The notes under the pieces are model-generated. The model was not told the origin of the DNA, did not search any database, and worked only from the letters and a program-made list of their open reading frames with translations. 64,000 nt of DNA from Chryseosolibacter histidinae. Lineage in GTDB: Bacteria; Bacteroidota; Bacteroidia; Cytophagales; Cyclobacteriaceae. The translations under genes were made by a program, and so were the position numbers. The DNA is taken from NCBI RefSeq assembly GCF_018598225.1, contig NZ_JAHESF010000015.1, forward strand, positions 62,001 to 126,000, given 5' to 3'. Numbering within the stretch: position 1 is the stretch's first letter; each line of letters starts with the position of its first letter. This document shows, piece after piece, positions 24,286-33,957 of the stretch.

Positions 24286-26685
24286 TCACCTCACTGTAAA
24301 AGTTTGTACAGTGCTGCCTGCATCTCCGCTTTTGGCGAGCCCCTGAACGGATATCTGAAACGTGCCGGTAACATCAGAGGTATAGAATTCGAGTGTACAG
24401 GTACCATCGGTGCCGGTGGTTACGTGTGGTGCCCAGTAAATAAGATAACGCCGGTCTGGCATGCGGCTGCCGAACTGCTGCTGGTTTGTGTAATGCGGGC
24501 TGCTGAACTCGCGGTACTGTTGCAGCGCTTCATAATTCAGTGAAATGCTTCCGGGATCCATCTCAACACCAGCAATGTCTCCCTGATAAGTGGTGTAGCT
24601 CACAATACCGGGCATAGACAATGGTCCGAGGTGATATTTTCGCTTCACTACTTCCAACTTTTTCACCTTCCTGGGGTCTACCTCCATGATGCGGTCGGCA
24701 TCGAAGAGCGGCACACCGTCTAGCAGGATCATAGGGTCTGCTGAGAACACACCGCCGTTGGTGGCATCGATCACGATAAAATGAAATCCATCTTTCCGCT
24801 TGCGCACAAATACACCCGGAACATATTCACGCATCACCTCTTCCATCACGGGAAATCGCGTGTACCGGTCGAGGTAATAGGTCTCGTCTGCTTTCCCATA
24901 AAATGCAAGCGTATCAGAAATGGGCTGCGCAGCCTGCGTTGATGTTTCTTCATAAAAGATATCCTGCACCTGCATGGCAATGCTTCGTTCCAGGAATTTT
25001 TTCTCGGCGCCCGCGGGCAGCCTGAAAGGGCTTATACCTGCGGCAGGTTCGGAAGAGAACGGATTCTTTACTTCGAGCCTGGCGTTGCCCGACTGATTAG
25101 GCGTGGTAAGCATCAGCATTTTGTGCTGTCCTGTGAGGAGGCCTACATCGAACAACAGCTCGCCCCTGGCATTGCTGCGGGCTCCACGGAACCGCACCTG
25201 TTTTCCGGGTACGGCAAGATACGTGAGCACGCTGCCTTTGGTGGTATCGCTGGCCCGGGTTGCGCTGGCACGTACGATATGTCCGCGGTACTCCGGAATG
25301 TGCGCGAAGGTGAGGTCCGATGAAAGGATCTTGTCCCAGTTGAATTTCCGCCATCCCCGGGTAAGCATGAGGTTGTCAGTAGCCAGTGCAACGTCGGCAT
25401 CGTTGGGTGTAAAGTAATAGGCCGGCAGCTCCACTTTTCCCTGCAGGTCGGAAGAGAGCATCAGGTAGCGGAAGATGTCATGCGGATTGTGAGCGGAAAG
25501 TGAGTCGATCTTTGTGATGGCTACAGAAAGGTTTGCCGGTACGGGCTGATCGCGTAAGCCTGACTGGAGCTGCAGGGTAACCTTTCGCCGGGTGCCGTAT
25601 TGCTGCTGATCGGTGCTGGCCCTGATGGTGAGCGCGGGTGAAGGCTGCCTGAAGTATAAACGTTCACATACGGGGCGTTGTGCTTCATCCAGGATGGTGA
25701 AATGGTTTACGCCTTCGCGCAGGTTGTTCCTGTCGATCACAAACTCGCATTGCTGTGCCTTCAGTATTTTCATCTCTGCGCGAATGACCACGTTGCGGCT
25801 ATGGGCAAACAGGTAAACAAAAGCCGGGTTGGTTCCGTTAGGCTTGCAGCTCACGCTGATCTTCACCTGATTGTTGTTTTCCGTTACAGCCATCACATAA
25901 CCGGTATCACTGATCTTCGGGAACGCATGCACTACAGGGCGGCCGTTGTGGTCTCTCACCACCGCGCGGTATTCCTGGCCGGCTGCGGGTGTGAACGAAA
26001 AACGTCCCATGCCGAAGCGGTGCGGCCTGAACGTTACGATGGTGTCGTTTTGCTGGTTGATAATGGCACCGTTGCGGTGTATGCCGTTACCCGACATGTC
26101 TGTGATCGTAAACGCAACCTGGCCTGGCAAGCCGTATACGAGCTGGCCACCTTCCGGGAAAAATGCGATGCGATGATCAGCGGTTGACTTGCTTGCTTCG
26201 ATTTCAGGTTTTGTAAAAGGATTCACGATCGTGATCTCCTGCCGGAAGAAAAAACCGGCGTCGAAGTTCTTCATCCACTGGGTGTAAGCCCTCAGGGTGT
26301 AATTGCCCGAAGGAATGGTGGCCGGCAGGAAAGCCGAACCTTTTCCCATGCCGTTGCTGAGCTCAACCTTCACCTGGACCATCGGCGCATTGTTCCTGTC
26401 AAGGATCTCGACATAAGCGACCTTGCTTACATTCAGCGGTTTGTGAAAGCTTCCATCCACATAGTAGATGCTGAACCAGAGTGTTTCACCCGTGAAATAA
26501 AAATACTGATCGAGGTGCACGTACAGTTTCTCCTGCAGTGCATGACGACGGTAGGTATCAAATTTTTTGGTGATCGAGTCAAGCCCGGCCTGCTGGCAGT
26601 GTGCCACGTGCGCACTCAAAAACATCAGCAGTGCGAACAGTGCCTTGATTGTATGAGGTTGATATTTTATTTGCAGCGCCATCAT
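24286..26685 (-). CDS. MG2-domain-containing secreted protein of a TonB receptor cluster
   Basis: About 799 residues. After a signal peptide ending AHC, the block KLYVHLDQYFYFTGETLWFSIYYVDGSFHKPLNVSKVAYVEILD, then LPATIPSGNYTLRAYTQWM, matches the MG2 (alpha-2-macroglobulin-like) proteins that accompany Bacteroidota outer-membrane receptors. Further beta-sandwich modules follow, and the tail has a TonB-plug-like segment (GGVFSADPMILLDGVPLFDADRIMEVDPRKVKKLEVVKRKY). The ATG at 26685 overlaps the upstream DUF4249 stop (ATGA), so the start was placed there and not at 26739. It probably contributes a surface or periplasmic component to substrate capture. Confidence 0.85.
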   Translation of the reverse strand: MMALQIKYQPHTIKALFALLMFLSAHVAHCQQAGLDSITKKFDTYRRHALQEKLYVHLDQYFYFTGETLWFSIYYVDGSFHKPLNVSKVAYVEILDRNNAPMVQVKVELSNGMGKGSAFLPATIPSGNYTLRAYTQWMKNFDAGFFFRQEITIVNPFTKPEIEASKSTADHRIAFFPEGGQLVYGLPGQVAFTITDMSGNGIHRNGAIINQQNDTIVTFRPHRFGMGRFSFTPAAGQEYRAVVRDHNGRPVVHAFPKISDTGYVMAVTENNNQVKISVSCKPNGTNPAFVYLFAHSRNVVIRAEMKILKAQQCEFVIDRNNLREGVNHFTILDEAQRPVCERLYFRQPSPALTIRASTDQQQYGTRRKVTLQLQSGLRDQPVPANLSVAITKIDSLSAHNPHDIFRYLMLSSDLQGKVELPAYYFTPNDADVALATDNLMLTRGWRKFNWDKILSSDLTFAHIPEYRGHIVRASATRASDTTKGSVLTYLAVPGKQVRFRGARSNARGELLFDVGLLTGQHKMLMLTTPNQSGNARLEVKNPFSSEPAAGISPFRLPAGAEKKFLERSIAMQVQDIFYEETSTQAAQPISDTLAFYGKADETYYLDRYTRFPVMEEVMREYVPGVFVRKRKDGFHFIVIDATNGGVFSADPMILLDGVPLFDADRIMEVDPRKVKKLEVVKRKYHLGPLSMPGIVSYTTYQGDIAGVEMDPGSISLNYEALQQYREFSSPHYTNQQQFGSRMPDRRYLIYWAPHVTTGTDGTCTLEFYTSDVTGTFQISVQGLAKSGDAGSTVQTFTVR

Positions 26686-27821
26686 TTCCAGAATGAAGGT
26701 TTGGTAGTAGTGCCTCCTTTTGTACGGCAGTCGATACACGAACCGGCTGAGGTCAGGTAGCCTTCAACGAAAGGCGAGCCATAACTATCGATCAGCAAGG
26801 TTCCTGGACCATAGTTGACGATGTCTTCGAGTTTAATGGAATCCGCAACACAGAAGTCGCGGGTTGTTTCCTGTAAGTGCCTGGGAAGCTCTATAAAAGA
26901 TACGAACATACGCTTTTCCACTACGGTGCCTCCGCTGAAGAACCCCAGCACGGGTTGCGACGGGTCAGTGGCATTGTAAAAGTTACCGGTGATCTCCGAG
27001 GGCATTGGGTCGAACAGTCCCCCCAGCCTCTCCGTGGTCTGCTCAAGCTGCAGCCAGTAGTTGTAAGCTTCTTCTGTGAGGGTCTGCTGCTTTACCAGTA
27101 CGCTGTATTTTCTTGCCAGCTTCCAACTGGCCTTCGGTATGAAGATGAGCGGGTATTGGCGGATCACGTCTTCCTGCAGCTTGGACGAAGATCCCACGAA
27201 AATGCCCGTGGAGTTAACCGTGCGCCAGCACATGTACATATACTCCTCAAAAGGACGCGGCACGATCACGCCAGGCTCGAGTATTTTCACAATGGACGCG
27301 AAATTCGAAGTATATTCCCAGGTTTCGGTGTAACTCCATTTATAATACCGCGAATTGTTTGAGGGATCATGGGTGTCGACATAAATAAAGATACCGTCAC
27401 TTTCAGGCAGCCAGTACACGTTGTCTATTTCCGGTGAAGTTTTGACGCTGACAAACTCCGAGAAGAAATCTTCCTTACCCGATGTTCGGATATGCATGCG
27501 GTATTTTTTTGTTGCGCTTACCGTCACACCCTGCGTTGAATACTGACCGCTGCGCTGCTCCTGAAGGGGATAAACGGCTCCCTGGTCATCTTCCAGTGTA
27601 ACCACAGCACCCGACTCTGGCGGGATCTCAGTAGCGTATAAAGGTTGTGTACGTGACAGTGATACAGTGACGGTGCCATCGTTGGTGCTCAGATAGGCAT
27701 CGGCCACCAGGTAATTGGTTTCCTGCCTGACCACCGGCGGATTATAAGGCTCGACACATCCCATGGCCATCAGCAACATGGCAAAAGAGAAAGGAAAGCC
27801 GAGCCTGATCAGTTTCATCAT
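26682..27821 (-). CDS. DUF4249 family lipoprotein
   Basis: 379 residues. The N-terminus has a lipobox (LLMAMGC, with Cys about residue 22), then VEPYNPPVVRQETNYLVADAYLST and a beta-rich N-domain, both typical of DUF4249. These lipoproteins are encoded with TonB-dependent receptors and are thought to act like SusD partners at the cell surface. The start codon overlaps the receptor stop by one base (TGATG), so the pair is translationally coupled. Paired Cys residues (CIDC near the C-terminus) could form a disulfide. Confidence 0.88.
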   Translation of the reverse strand: MMKLIRLGFPFSFAMLLMAMGCVEPYNPPVVRQETNYLVADAYLSTNDGTVTVSLSRTQPLYATEIPPESGAVVTLEDDQGAVYPLQEQRSGQYSTQGVTVSATKKYRMHIRTSGKEDFFSEFVSVKTSPEIDNVYWLPESDGIFIYVDTHDPSNNSRYYKWSYTETWEYTSNFASIVKILEPGVIVPRPFEEYMYMCWRTVNSTGIFVGSSSKLQEDVIRQYPLIFIPKASWKLARKYSVLVKQQTLTEEAYNYWLQLEQTTERLGGLFDPMPSEITGNFYNATDPSQPVLGFFSGGTVVEKRMFVSFIELPRHLQETTRDFCVADSIKLEDIVNYGPGTLLIDSYGSPFVEGYLTSAGSCIDCRTKGGTTTKPSFWK

Positions 27822-30577
27822 CAGAATTTAAAGTTATAGGTGATGGTAGGGATCGGCCTTGCAAACACCGAGAGCTTATAGCCCTTGATGGCATTGTTTT
27901 GCGAGACAAAGAAAACAGAATAGGCGTTGGCCCGTCCTGTGAGGTTGTACACGGCAAAGGTCCATGAGCTGTGCGCCAGTTTCCTCACCTTGTGATTGCC
28001 TTCAATGTTGATGGAAATGTCGGAGCGGAAATAATCAGGAATGCGATACTGGTTACGGTCGGAGTACAGCACACGAGGTGTTCCGTTGACGTTATACACA
28101 GCGATCGGAAGCGTGATAGGGCGGCCCGTGTTGTAAACGAGGTTAAGCGAAAAATTGAACCGCCGGCTGAACTTGTAGTTGCCGATGAAATTCACGGCAT
28201 GGGGCTTGTCAAAGTTGCTGGGATAATACTTACCCTTGTTCACGGTCTCCGAAGGGAAAGCCGATTCTGTTTTCAGGAACGACCGTGAGTAGGTGTAGGT
28301 AACCCAACCGTTGAGCTTGCCGGAAGATTTTTTGACCATCCACTCGATGCCGTAAGCTTTGCCTTTGGCCTCCAGCACGTCGGTCTCGATGTAGTGGTTC
28401 AGCAAAAGTGTTGCGCCACCTTTGTAGTCGATGGTGTTCTGCAAGGTCTTGTAGTAGCCCTCGAGCGACATTTCGATCAGTCCGCTTTTCAGGTTCTTGT
28501 AAATGCCGATGGAATACTGGTCTCCCATCTGTGGCCGGATATGCCGGTCGCTCAGCTTCCAGATATCCGTTGGCTGAATGGCCGTGGTGTTGGAGAGCAT
28601 CTGAATATACTGGCGCATTCTGTTGTAGCTCAGCTTCAGCGAAGCATTCTTGCTCAAAGAATAACGAAGCGAGAACCGGGGCTCGGCTCCGCTGTAGTCG
28701 GCGATTGATTTACCGCTACCATAATACACTGTGTCCGTGATGTTGGTCTTTTCTCGCGGCAGCCCGTTGCCATAAACGTAAACGTCGCGCGGGCCCAGGT
28801 ACTGATAAAAAGAATAACGCAATCCCAGGTACAGCGACAGCTTCGGATTGATCTCGTACTGGTCGCTGATGTAAACGGCACTTTCACGTCCATGCTCGCG
28901 GTCGATCTTGTCTGGCAGTATCTGCGATTCAGTGCCGTAAGGTTTCATGTCGCCGGGCAACAGGTAGTAACGTGTGCTGTTGATACCTGCGTTCACGGTG
29001 TGTTTTGAATTGGGGAAGTAGCTGAGGTCTGCCTTCGCGCTCCACTGTTGGATGTTGAAGTCCATGGTAAAGGCGTTCAGGGGCACCCTTTCACTCGAGA
29101 TATTGAACTCGTATTGGCTGTAACTTCCCGTGAGAACGCCATAAAGCTTGTTATTAAAAACATGTTTCCATTTCAGCGAGGCGTTCTGGTCGGTGTACTT
29201 GTATAAGGTATCGCTGTTCAGCTTGAACTCATCCTCGCTTGTGTAGGCCGAGAGGTACACGCTGTTGTTGTCATTGATCTTATGCGTTACCTGCGCGGTA
29301 AGGTCGTAGAACGAAGCCTTGCTGTTTCGAAGCGACCGGGTGTTCAACCGGCGCATCAGCCAGTTCGAATAGGTAGAGCGTACGCCCAGCACGAAAGAGG
29401 TTTTGTCTTTAATGATGGGCCCTTCTACTGTAAACCTTCCGGTGATAGGACTGATGCCGCCCGACCCTGAGAATTTTTTGGTGTTCCCTTCACGCGAATG
29501 CACATCGAGCACGGCAGAAAGGCGGCCACCGTATTCGGCACCGATGCTGCTTTTATAGAGCTCCACATTTTTAAGCACATCCGGGTTGAACGTTGAGAAG
29601 AAGCCGAACACGTGCGAAGGATTGTACACCACAGCATCGTTGAAGAGGATGAGGTTCTGGTTGGCGGCGCCGCCCCGGATGTTGAGGCCCACCGTACCTT
29701 CGCCAACGCTCTGCACGCCGGGCAGGGTGAGCACCACCTTCATGATGTCAGTTTCGCCGAGCGCCAGCGGGATCTGTTTCATGGTCTTGATGTCGAGCTT
29801 CTCCATGCCCATCTGCACGCCTGAAACGCGCAGGTCCTGATCCGACTCCACAACAACTTCTTTCAGGGGTGTGACATCCTCATCCATTTCAATATCGAGT
29901 CTGCCGCTGGCATAGAGCATAATGAGGCGTTGGGTTCCTTTCATGCCCACACTTTTGATCTTCACCTCGTACCGGCCTTTGGGGAGGGTAAGCGCATAGT
30001 AGCCGAACTGGTCAGTAGTAACTCCGATGGTGGGATTCTCCACGAAGACCACGGCGCCGATCACCGGTTCGCCGGAAGTGGCGTTGCGGATGTTGCCTGC
30101 GACGGTGGCATTGCCCTGCAGGTTGGTGGTTCTTGCGCCGATGTTATAAAGTTTTGCTTCCGCTATTTTTTTCTGCTTTTCCCTTCGCTCGTAGTCTGAG
30201 TAATCGAAGCTTTGTGCTGGCCTCGATACACTTTTCGTTTCTTCGAAAAAGCCGGGCGTAAGCTGGGTCAGGATCTTCCTTTCGCGGGTGATGTAAATTG
30301 TATTATTGTCGTCAATGGCATAGTTGAGATCGGTGCCGGCGAAGACCTCATCCAGCAGGGCCGAAATGTTCTTGTTCTGCACCTGCGCCTGTATGGAGAG
30401 GCTGTCTGTCCATGCCGGTTTATAATAGAAACGATAATTGGTCTGGCCCTCCACGGCAGCAACGAACTGGCTGAAGGTCATGCCCCTGAAGTCGCCGCTG
30501 ATGCGATGATCCGATTGTGCCCTGGCTACCAGAAAGCCGGATAAGCAGATCAGCAGTAAAAGGTAACGTGCCTTCAT
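27821..30577 (-). CDS. TonB-dependent outer-membrane receptor with STN and carboxypeptidase-like domains
   Basis: 918 residues. Signal peptide MKARYLLLLICLSGFLVARA; STN domain about residues 22-100 (FRGMTFSQFVAAVEGQTNYRFYYK...NNTIYITRERK); carboxypeptidase-like regulatory domain about 165-245 (GEPVIGAVVFVENPTIGVTTDQFGYYALTLPKG); plug domain (GTVGLNIRGGAANQNLILFNDAVVYNPSHVFGFFSTFNPDVLKNVELYKSSIGAEYGGRLSAVLDV); then the beta-barrel. It imports or senses an unidentified ligand. It lies between the small secreted protein (4-bp ATGA overlap) and the DUF4249 gene (one-base overlap). Confidence 0.93.
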   Translation of the reverse strand: MKARYLLLLICLSGFLVARAQSDHRISGDFRGMTFSQFVAAVEGQTNYRFYYKPAWTDSLSIQAQVQNKNISALLDEVFAGTDLNYAIDDNNTIYITRERKILTQLTPGFFEETKSVSRPAQSFDYSDYERREKQKKIAEAKLYNIGARTTNLQGNATVAGNIRNATSGEPVIGAVVFVENPTIGVTTDQFGYYALTLPKGRYEVKIKSVGMKGTQRLIMLYASGRLDIEMDEDVTPLKEVVVESDQDLRVSGVQMGMEKLDIKTMKQIPLALGETDIMKVVLTLPGVQSVGEGTVGLNIRGGAANQNLILFNDAVVYNPSHVFGFFSTFNPDVLKNVELYKSSIGAEYGGRLSAVLDVHSREGNTKKFSGSGGISPITGRFTVEGPIIKDKTSFVLGVRSTYSNWLMRRLNTRSLRNSKASFYDLTAQVTHKINDNNSVYLSAYTSEDEFKLNSDTLYKYTDQNASLKWKHVFNNKLYGVLTGSYSQYEFNISSERVPLNAFTMDFNIQQWSAKADLSYFPNSKHTVNAGINSTRYYLLPGDMKPYGTESQILPDKIDREHGRESAVYISDQYEINPKLSLYLGLRYSFYQYLGPRDVYVYGNGLPREKTNITDTVYYGSGKSIADYSGAEPRFSLRYSLSKNASLKLSYNRMRQYIQMLSNTTAIQPTDIWKLSDRHIRPQMGDQYSIGIYKNLKSGLIEMSLEGYYKTLQNTIDYKGGATLLLNHYIETDVLEAKGKAYGIEWMVKKSSGKLNGWVTYTYSRSFLKTESAFPSETVNKGKYYPSNFDKPHAVNFIGNYKFSRRFNFSLNLVYNTGRPITLPIAVYNVNGTPRVLYSDRNQYRIPDYFRSDISINIEGNHKVRKLAHSSWTFAVYNLTGRANAYSVFFVSQNNAIKGYKLSVFARPIPTITYNFKF

Positions 30578-31293
30578 GGTTGTTTTTTTAAAGTATCGTA
30601 ATGGGCAGCCACGCGGCGCAAGGCCTCTTCCCGCATGAACTTGAAGTGTAATTTATTTTTGCTGATGAATTGGCGGAGCGCGGGTTTTTCATCCTCCAGC
30701 ACCTTGAGCATGGAGGCTTTGCTTTTTACAGGGAAGTACGCGCCGTTTTTGAAAATGAAGTAGCGGTACCGTGGATCGAACTCGATATCGATGCTTTGCC
30801 CGGAGATCTTTTCGCGGATCACTTTTTGGCGCCGCGCTACCACCTTGGTCTCGCCGTCATATAACACATGATAGAATCCGGCTTTGGGCAAAGTCTTGTG
30901 ACTGAGCTTTAAAAAAGCCTCATCGCCGATGGTGAAGGCGTCGAGCTTTTCCCACACCAGCACGATCTGGTCGGCATTGTAGTAGTTCTCGGTCACTACT
31001 TTATCGGAGGTGATGTCGTAAAGCAACGGCACATCTTCATAATACTGGCCGTCATAGGTCACGGTTCCTGTTACCCAATCGTCGTTTTCAAAAAACGGAT
31101 GCTGGTCGTTATTAGACCGGTTTGGCTCCCGGTACTGGCTGCCGTTGTAGAGCGATGTCTGTCCCTGGATGGAAGTGGTATAAAACCCGATGGTGTTCTT
31201 CACCGCATCCCGCACAAACAGCGTGTCGGCAGCGGGTTGGGCCAGTGCCAGCGATGCACAGAAGAGCAAGTAAACGGTGAGGGCTTTATACAT
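30574..31293 (-). CDS. Secreted protein, first gene of the TonB/DUF4249/MG2 operon
   Basis: 239 residues with signal peptide MYKALTVYLLFCASLALA. The mature part is beta-rich: YDGQYYEDVPLLYDITSDKVV, LVWEKLDAFTIGDEAFLKLS, FYHVLYDGETKVVARRQKVIREK, RYFIFKNGAYFPVKSKASMLKVL. It overlaps the receptor gene by 4 bp (ATGA), and all four genes share this tight linkage, so they should form one functional unit. No family name is recognised. The start codon itself overlaps the stop of a 19-codon upstream frame. Confidence 0.75.
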   Translation of the reverse strand: MYKALTVYLLFCASLALAQPAADTLFVRDAVKNTIGFYTTSIQGQTSLYNGSQYREPNRSNNDQHPFFENDDWVTGTVTYDGQYYEDVPLLYDITSDKVVTENYYNADQIVLVWEKLDAFTIGDEAFLKLSHKTLPKAGFYHVLYDGETKVVARRQKVIREKISGQSIDIEFDPRYRYFIFKNGAYFPVKSKASMLKVLEDEKPALRQFISKNKLHFKFMREEALRRVAAHYDTLKKQP

Positions 31294-31352
31294 CAGGGTG
31301 CCACGTTAGGAGTAGTGACTATGAAAAATAAATTATAATCTTTTAAAATCAT
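31293..31352 (-). CDS. Possible 19-residue leader ORF overlapping the secreted-protein gene
   Basis: A minus-strand ATG at 31352 opens MILKDYNLFFIVTTPNVAP and stops with TGA, whose last base is the first of the next ATG (TGATG). The overlap pattern matches the other junctions of this operon. It could be a leader that couples translation, or simply chance. Confidence 0.2.
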   Translation of the reverse strand: MILKDYNLFFIVTTPNVAP

Positions 31353-31387
31353 GGTACCACCCGTGGAATAATTTGAATTCTTTGAAT

Positions 31388-31658
31388 GGTCCACGGTCCG
31401 CAGTCCACGGACCACAGCAGTGCAGTGCGACATCGCAGGATCGTACCTTGTAGTATCAGGCCCCCTACCGGATGTTAGGGGTGTTTCTGATAGTCGGGAT
31501 CCTTCGCGCGCACAAGGCCAGCACGCCTGCACTGCTCAGGATACCGGCTCAGACGGATTGGATAAAAATAAAAAAAGCCCCGGAGGGCTTTTTAAAAAAC
31601 TGTGAACTATCGACCACCTCGTTTGCTGAAGCTACGAACGCAGCCGATGTGTGGACTA
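31388..31658. repeat. Heptamer inverted-repeat element, GTCCACG/GTCCACA family (copy 1)
   Basis: Left arm 31388-31418 (GGTCCACGGTCCGCAGTCC and onward). The right arm is degenerate and split: CTGTGAACTATCGACCACC at 31600-31618 and GTGTGGACTA at 31649-31658. Read on the minus strand, the rny stop codon TAG is the first three bases of TAGTCCACAC, so the stop lies inside the repeat. The rny terminator sits in the spacer. The same heptamer family recurs at 36466-36597 and 48930-49094. Confidence 0.7.
31572..31593 (-). terminator. Intrinsic terminator downstream of rny
   Basis: AAAAAGCCC (31572-31580) pairs with GGGCTTTTT (31585-31593) around the tetraloop CGGA. On the minus strand a long T-rich tail follows. 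It lies about 65 nt beyond the rny stop codon; the same hairpin may also work in the other direction. Confidence 0.8.
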
Positions 31659-33224
31659 TTTAGCGTACGCCACGCTTCTCATTTCACGGATCACCGTTAC
31701 TTTTATCTGGCCAGGGTACTGCATGTCGCGTTCGATCTTTTGTGAGATATCGAAGCTCAGCTGGCTGGCGCGTTCGTCGGTTGCCTTTTCTGCGTCAACG
31801 ATCACGCGCAGCTCACGGCCGGCCTGTATCGCATAACATTTTTCAACACCGTCGAAGCTCAGGCCTACGTCTTCAAGCTCCCTGAGGCGTTTGATGTATT
31901 GTTCCATCACTTCACGCCTTGCGCCGGGACGAGCACCGCTGATGGCGTCGCAGGCCTGAACGATCGGGGAGATGATGTTGGTCATTTCGATCTCGTCGTG
32001 GTGCGCGCCAATGGCGTTGCAGATCACGGGATGTTCTTTCCATTTCTGGGCGAGCTCCATACCCACAATGGCGTGGGGCTTTTCGAGCTCTTCGGTCCAT
32101 ACCTTGCCGATGTCGTGCAGGAGGCCTGCGCGTTTGGCTTGCTTTACGTTGAGGCCCAGCTCGGTTGCCATGATGGCGCAGAGGTTGGCTACTTCACGTG
32201 AATGCTGCAGCAGGTTCTGGCCATACGACGAACGGAAGCGCATGCGGCCTACCATCTTCACCAGCTCGGGGTGGAGGCCATGGATGCCGAGGTCGATCAC
32301 GGTACGCTCTCCGATCTCTACAATCTCATCTTCAATGTTCTTGGTGGTTTTGGCAACAATCTCTTCAATGCGGGCGGGGTGGATGCGTCCGTCCTGAACC
32401 AGCCGGTGCAGCGAGAGGCGGGCGATCTCCCTTCTTACGGGGTCGAAGCCCGAAATGATGATGGCTTCCGGGGTATCGTCTACAATGATCTCAACGCCGG
32501 TGGCAGCTTCCAGTGCGCGGATGTTGCGTCCTTCGCGGCCGATCACCTTTCCTTTGATATCGTCGCTTTCAATGTTGAATACCGATACACAGTTCTCGAT
32601 GGCGTGTTCGGTGGCGGTGCGCTGGATGGTCTCTACTACGATCTTCTTGGCTTCTTTGGTGGCAGACAGCTTGGCCTGCTCCATGATGTCTTTGATGTAG
32701 CTGGAGGCCTTGGTCTGGGCTTCGTCTTTCAGAGAGGCGATCAGCTGCTCGCGCGCTTCTTCGGCGGTGAGCTTGGAAAGGTTTTCCAACATCTGGATCT
32801 TCTGCTGGTTGAACTTGTCCAGCTCTTCTTTGCGTTTTTTCACGTGCTCAAGCTGGGCGGCCAGGTCGGTGCGGATGTCGTCGAGCTCTCCTTCCTTGCG
32901 TTTGATGCTTTCCATCTCCTTGCTGAGCGACTGTTCACGTTGTTTGATCTTCTGCTCGTTGCTGATGATCTGGCTCTTCTTGCGGTTGGCCTCTTCTTCG
33001 AATTCGCTCCTCATTTTGAGGATCTTTTCTTTGGCCTCCAGGATCTTGTCCTTTTTGAGGTTCTCACCTGCGATCTCGGCTTCTTTGAGAATGAGCTTCG
33101 ATTTTTCTTCGGTTTCTTCGTTTACACGGGCTTGTTTTCTTTTGGAGATCGCTGAACCGATCAACAGGCCGACGATAACCGAAGCAACGGTGCTTACGAT
33201 AATGGCTATGACTGTCGTTGACAT
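31656..33224 (-). CDS. rny: Ribonuclease Y
   Basis: 522 residues, the normal length. N-terminal membrane anchor ([23 protein letters not shown]), long coiled coil (residues about 35-200, with [32 protein letters not shown]), KH domain containing [30 protein letters not shown], then an HD metal-dependent phosphohydrolase domain with [11 protein letters not shown] and LLHDIGK. It initiates mRNA decay at the inner membrane. It follows zapA on the same strand after a hairpin directly before the start. Confidence 0.95.
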   Translation of the reverse strand: MSTTVIAIIVSTVASVIVGLLIGSAISKRKQARVNEETEEKSKLILKEAEIAGENLKKDKILEAKEKILKMRSEFEEEANRKKSQIISNEQKIKQREQSLSKEMESIKRKEGELDDIRTDLAAQLEHVKKRKEELDKFNQQKIQMLENLSKLTAEEAREQLIASLKDEAQTKASSYIKDIMEQAKLSATKEAKKIVVETIQRTATEHAIENCVSVFNIESDDIKGKVIGREGRNIRALEAATGVEIIVDDTPEAIIISGFDPVRREIARLSLHRLVQDGRIHPARIEEIVAKTTKNIEDEIVEIGERTVIDLGIHGLHPELVKMVGRMRFRSSYGQNLLQHSREVANLCAIMATELGLNVKQAKRAGLLHDIGKVWTEELEKPHAIVGMELAQKWKEHPVICNAIGAHHDEIEMTNIISPIVQACDAISGARPGARREVMEQYIKRLRELEDVGLSFDGVEKCYAIQAGRELRVIVDAEKATDERASQLSFDISQKIERDMQYPGQIKVTVIREMRSVAYAK

Positions 33225-33225
33225 A

Positions 33226-33253
33226 AAAAATAATAAGGGTTATGAATTAACCC
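33226..33253 (-). terminator. Terminator-like hairpin just before the rny start
   Basis: On the minus strand GGGTTA (33253-33248) pairs with TAACCC (33242-33237) and is followed by TTATTATTTTTT running into the rny ATG at 33224. It could terminate zapA transcription or attenuate read-through into rny; a role as a structured 5' leader is also possible. No promoter match lies between zapA and this hairpin. Confidence 0.5.
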
Positions 33254-33292
33254 CGGTATGCCGCTTTGGCTGGGAAGTAATGGGCGGAAGAA

Positions 33293-33583
33293 TTAAAGGA
33301 TAGACTGGGAGACGATGTGGTTCAGCTGGCTGACCTTCTCAAACACGGTCTGATCGATGACCTGGTGTGTTTCTTCAGCCGCCATTTTATCAACCAGGCA
33401 ATCAAATGCCACCATGGCTAACAGATCCTGCTTGTCGTCGATACCGAACTGCTCCTTGTAAGATTTTAACTTTTCATTGATGAGTTTGCCGGCAATCCTT
33501 ACCCTCTCTTCGTCCGAACGCTTTACCTTCATAGGGTATTCGCGGTCGGCTATCCTGATTTTTATCGAAAGTTCCTCCATCAA
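33293..33583 (-). CDS. zapA: Cell division protein ZapA
   Basis: 96 residues matching ZapA: EELSIKIRIADREYPMKVKRSDEERVRIAGKLINEKL (N-terminal dimer head), then a helix ending TVFEKVSQLNHIV. ZapA crosslinks FtsZ filaments in the Z ring. It is 15 nt downstream of a short coiled-coil gene on the same strand, a placement like the ZapA/ZapB-type partnership. The start is at a double Met (33583 or 33580). Confidence 0.9.
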   Translation of the reverse strand: MMEELSIKIRIADREYPMKVKRSDEERVRIAGKLINEKLKSYKEQFGIDDKQDLLAMVAFDCLVDKMAAEETHQVIDQTVFEKVSQLNHIVSQSIL

Positions 33584-33598
33584 ATAATCTTACGGTTG

Positions 33599-33925
33599 CT
33601 ATCTACTTAAGTGAGCGATGCATTTATCGATCTCTCGAATATACTCGTCTACCTTTTTCTTCAACTCCAGAACACTTCCGTCTTCCGGGTGTAAATTATC
33701 CACAATTTTAGTGATTTTCAGTTGATTATGAAAACCCGAGATCTGTTCATCACGCGCCTTTACTGCAGACCGGAGCTCCTGATTCTCCGATCTTAGGGTT
33801 TTTAGCTCTTCTTTGAGGCTTTTATGCTCATTGATAAGTACCAGAAGTTTTCTTTCTAAACCGCTTAGATTGGATTTTAATACTTCCTGATCCATTTCCT
33901 TTAGTGGGTTATCGAAGACCATCAT
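33599..33925 (-). CDS. Small coiled-coil protein next to zapA
   Basis: 108 residues, mostly one helix with heptad-like leucines: LSGLERKLLVLINEHKSLKEELKTLRSENQELRSAV. There is no signal peptide or membrane segment. It lies between pheT (32 nt upstream) and zapA (15 nt downstream). Position and structure suggest a ZapB-like divisome adaptor, but sequence alone does not prove it. Confidence 0.75.
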   Translation of the reverse strand: MMVFDNPLKEMDQEVLKSNLSGLERKLLVLINEHKSLKEELKTLRSENQELRSAVKARDEQISGFHNQLKITKIVDNLHPEDGSVLELKKKVDEYIREIDKCIAHLSR

Positions 33926-33957
33926 ACCGGTCTTACATTATTCTGTCTTTTTTCTTC

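Noticed and set aside
32202-33155. Plus-strand frame of 317 codons opposite rny
   Set aside because: An antisense frame created by the Lys/Glu-rich coiled-coil coding of rny; its repetitive Phe/Leu/Gly make-up is the mirror of that composition.
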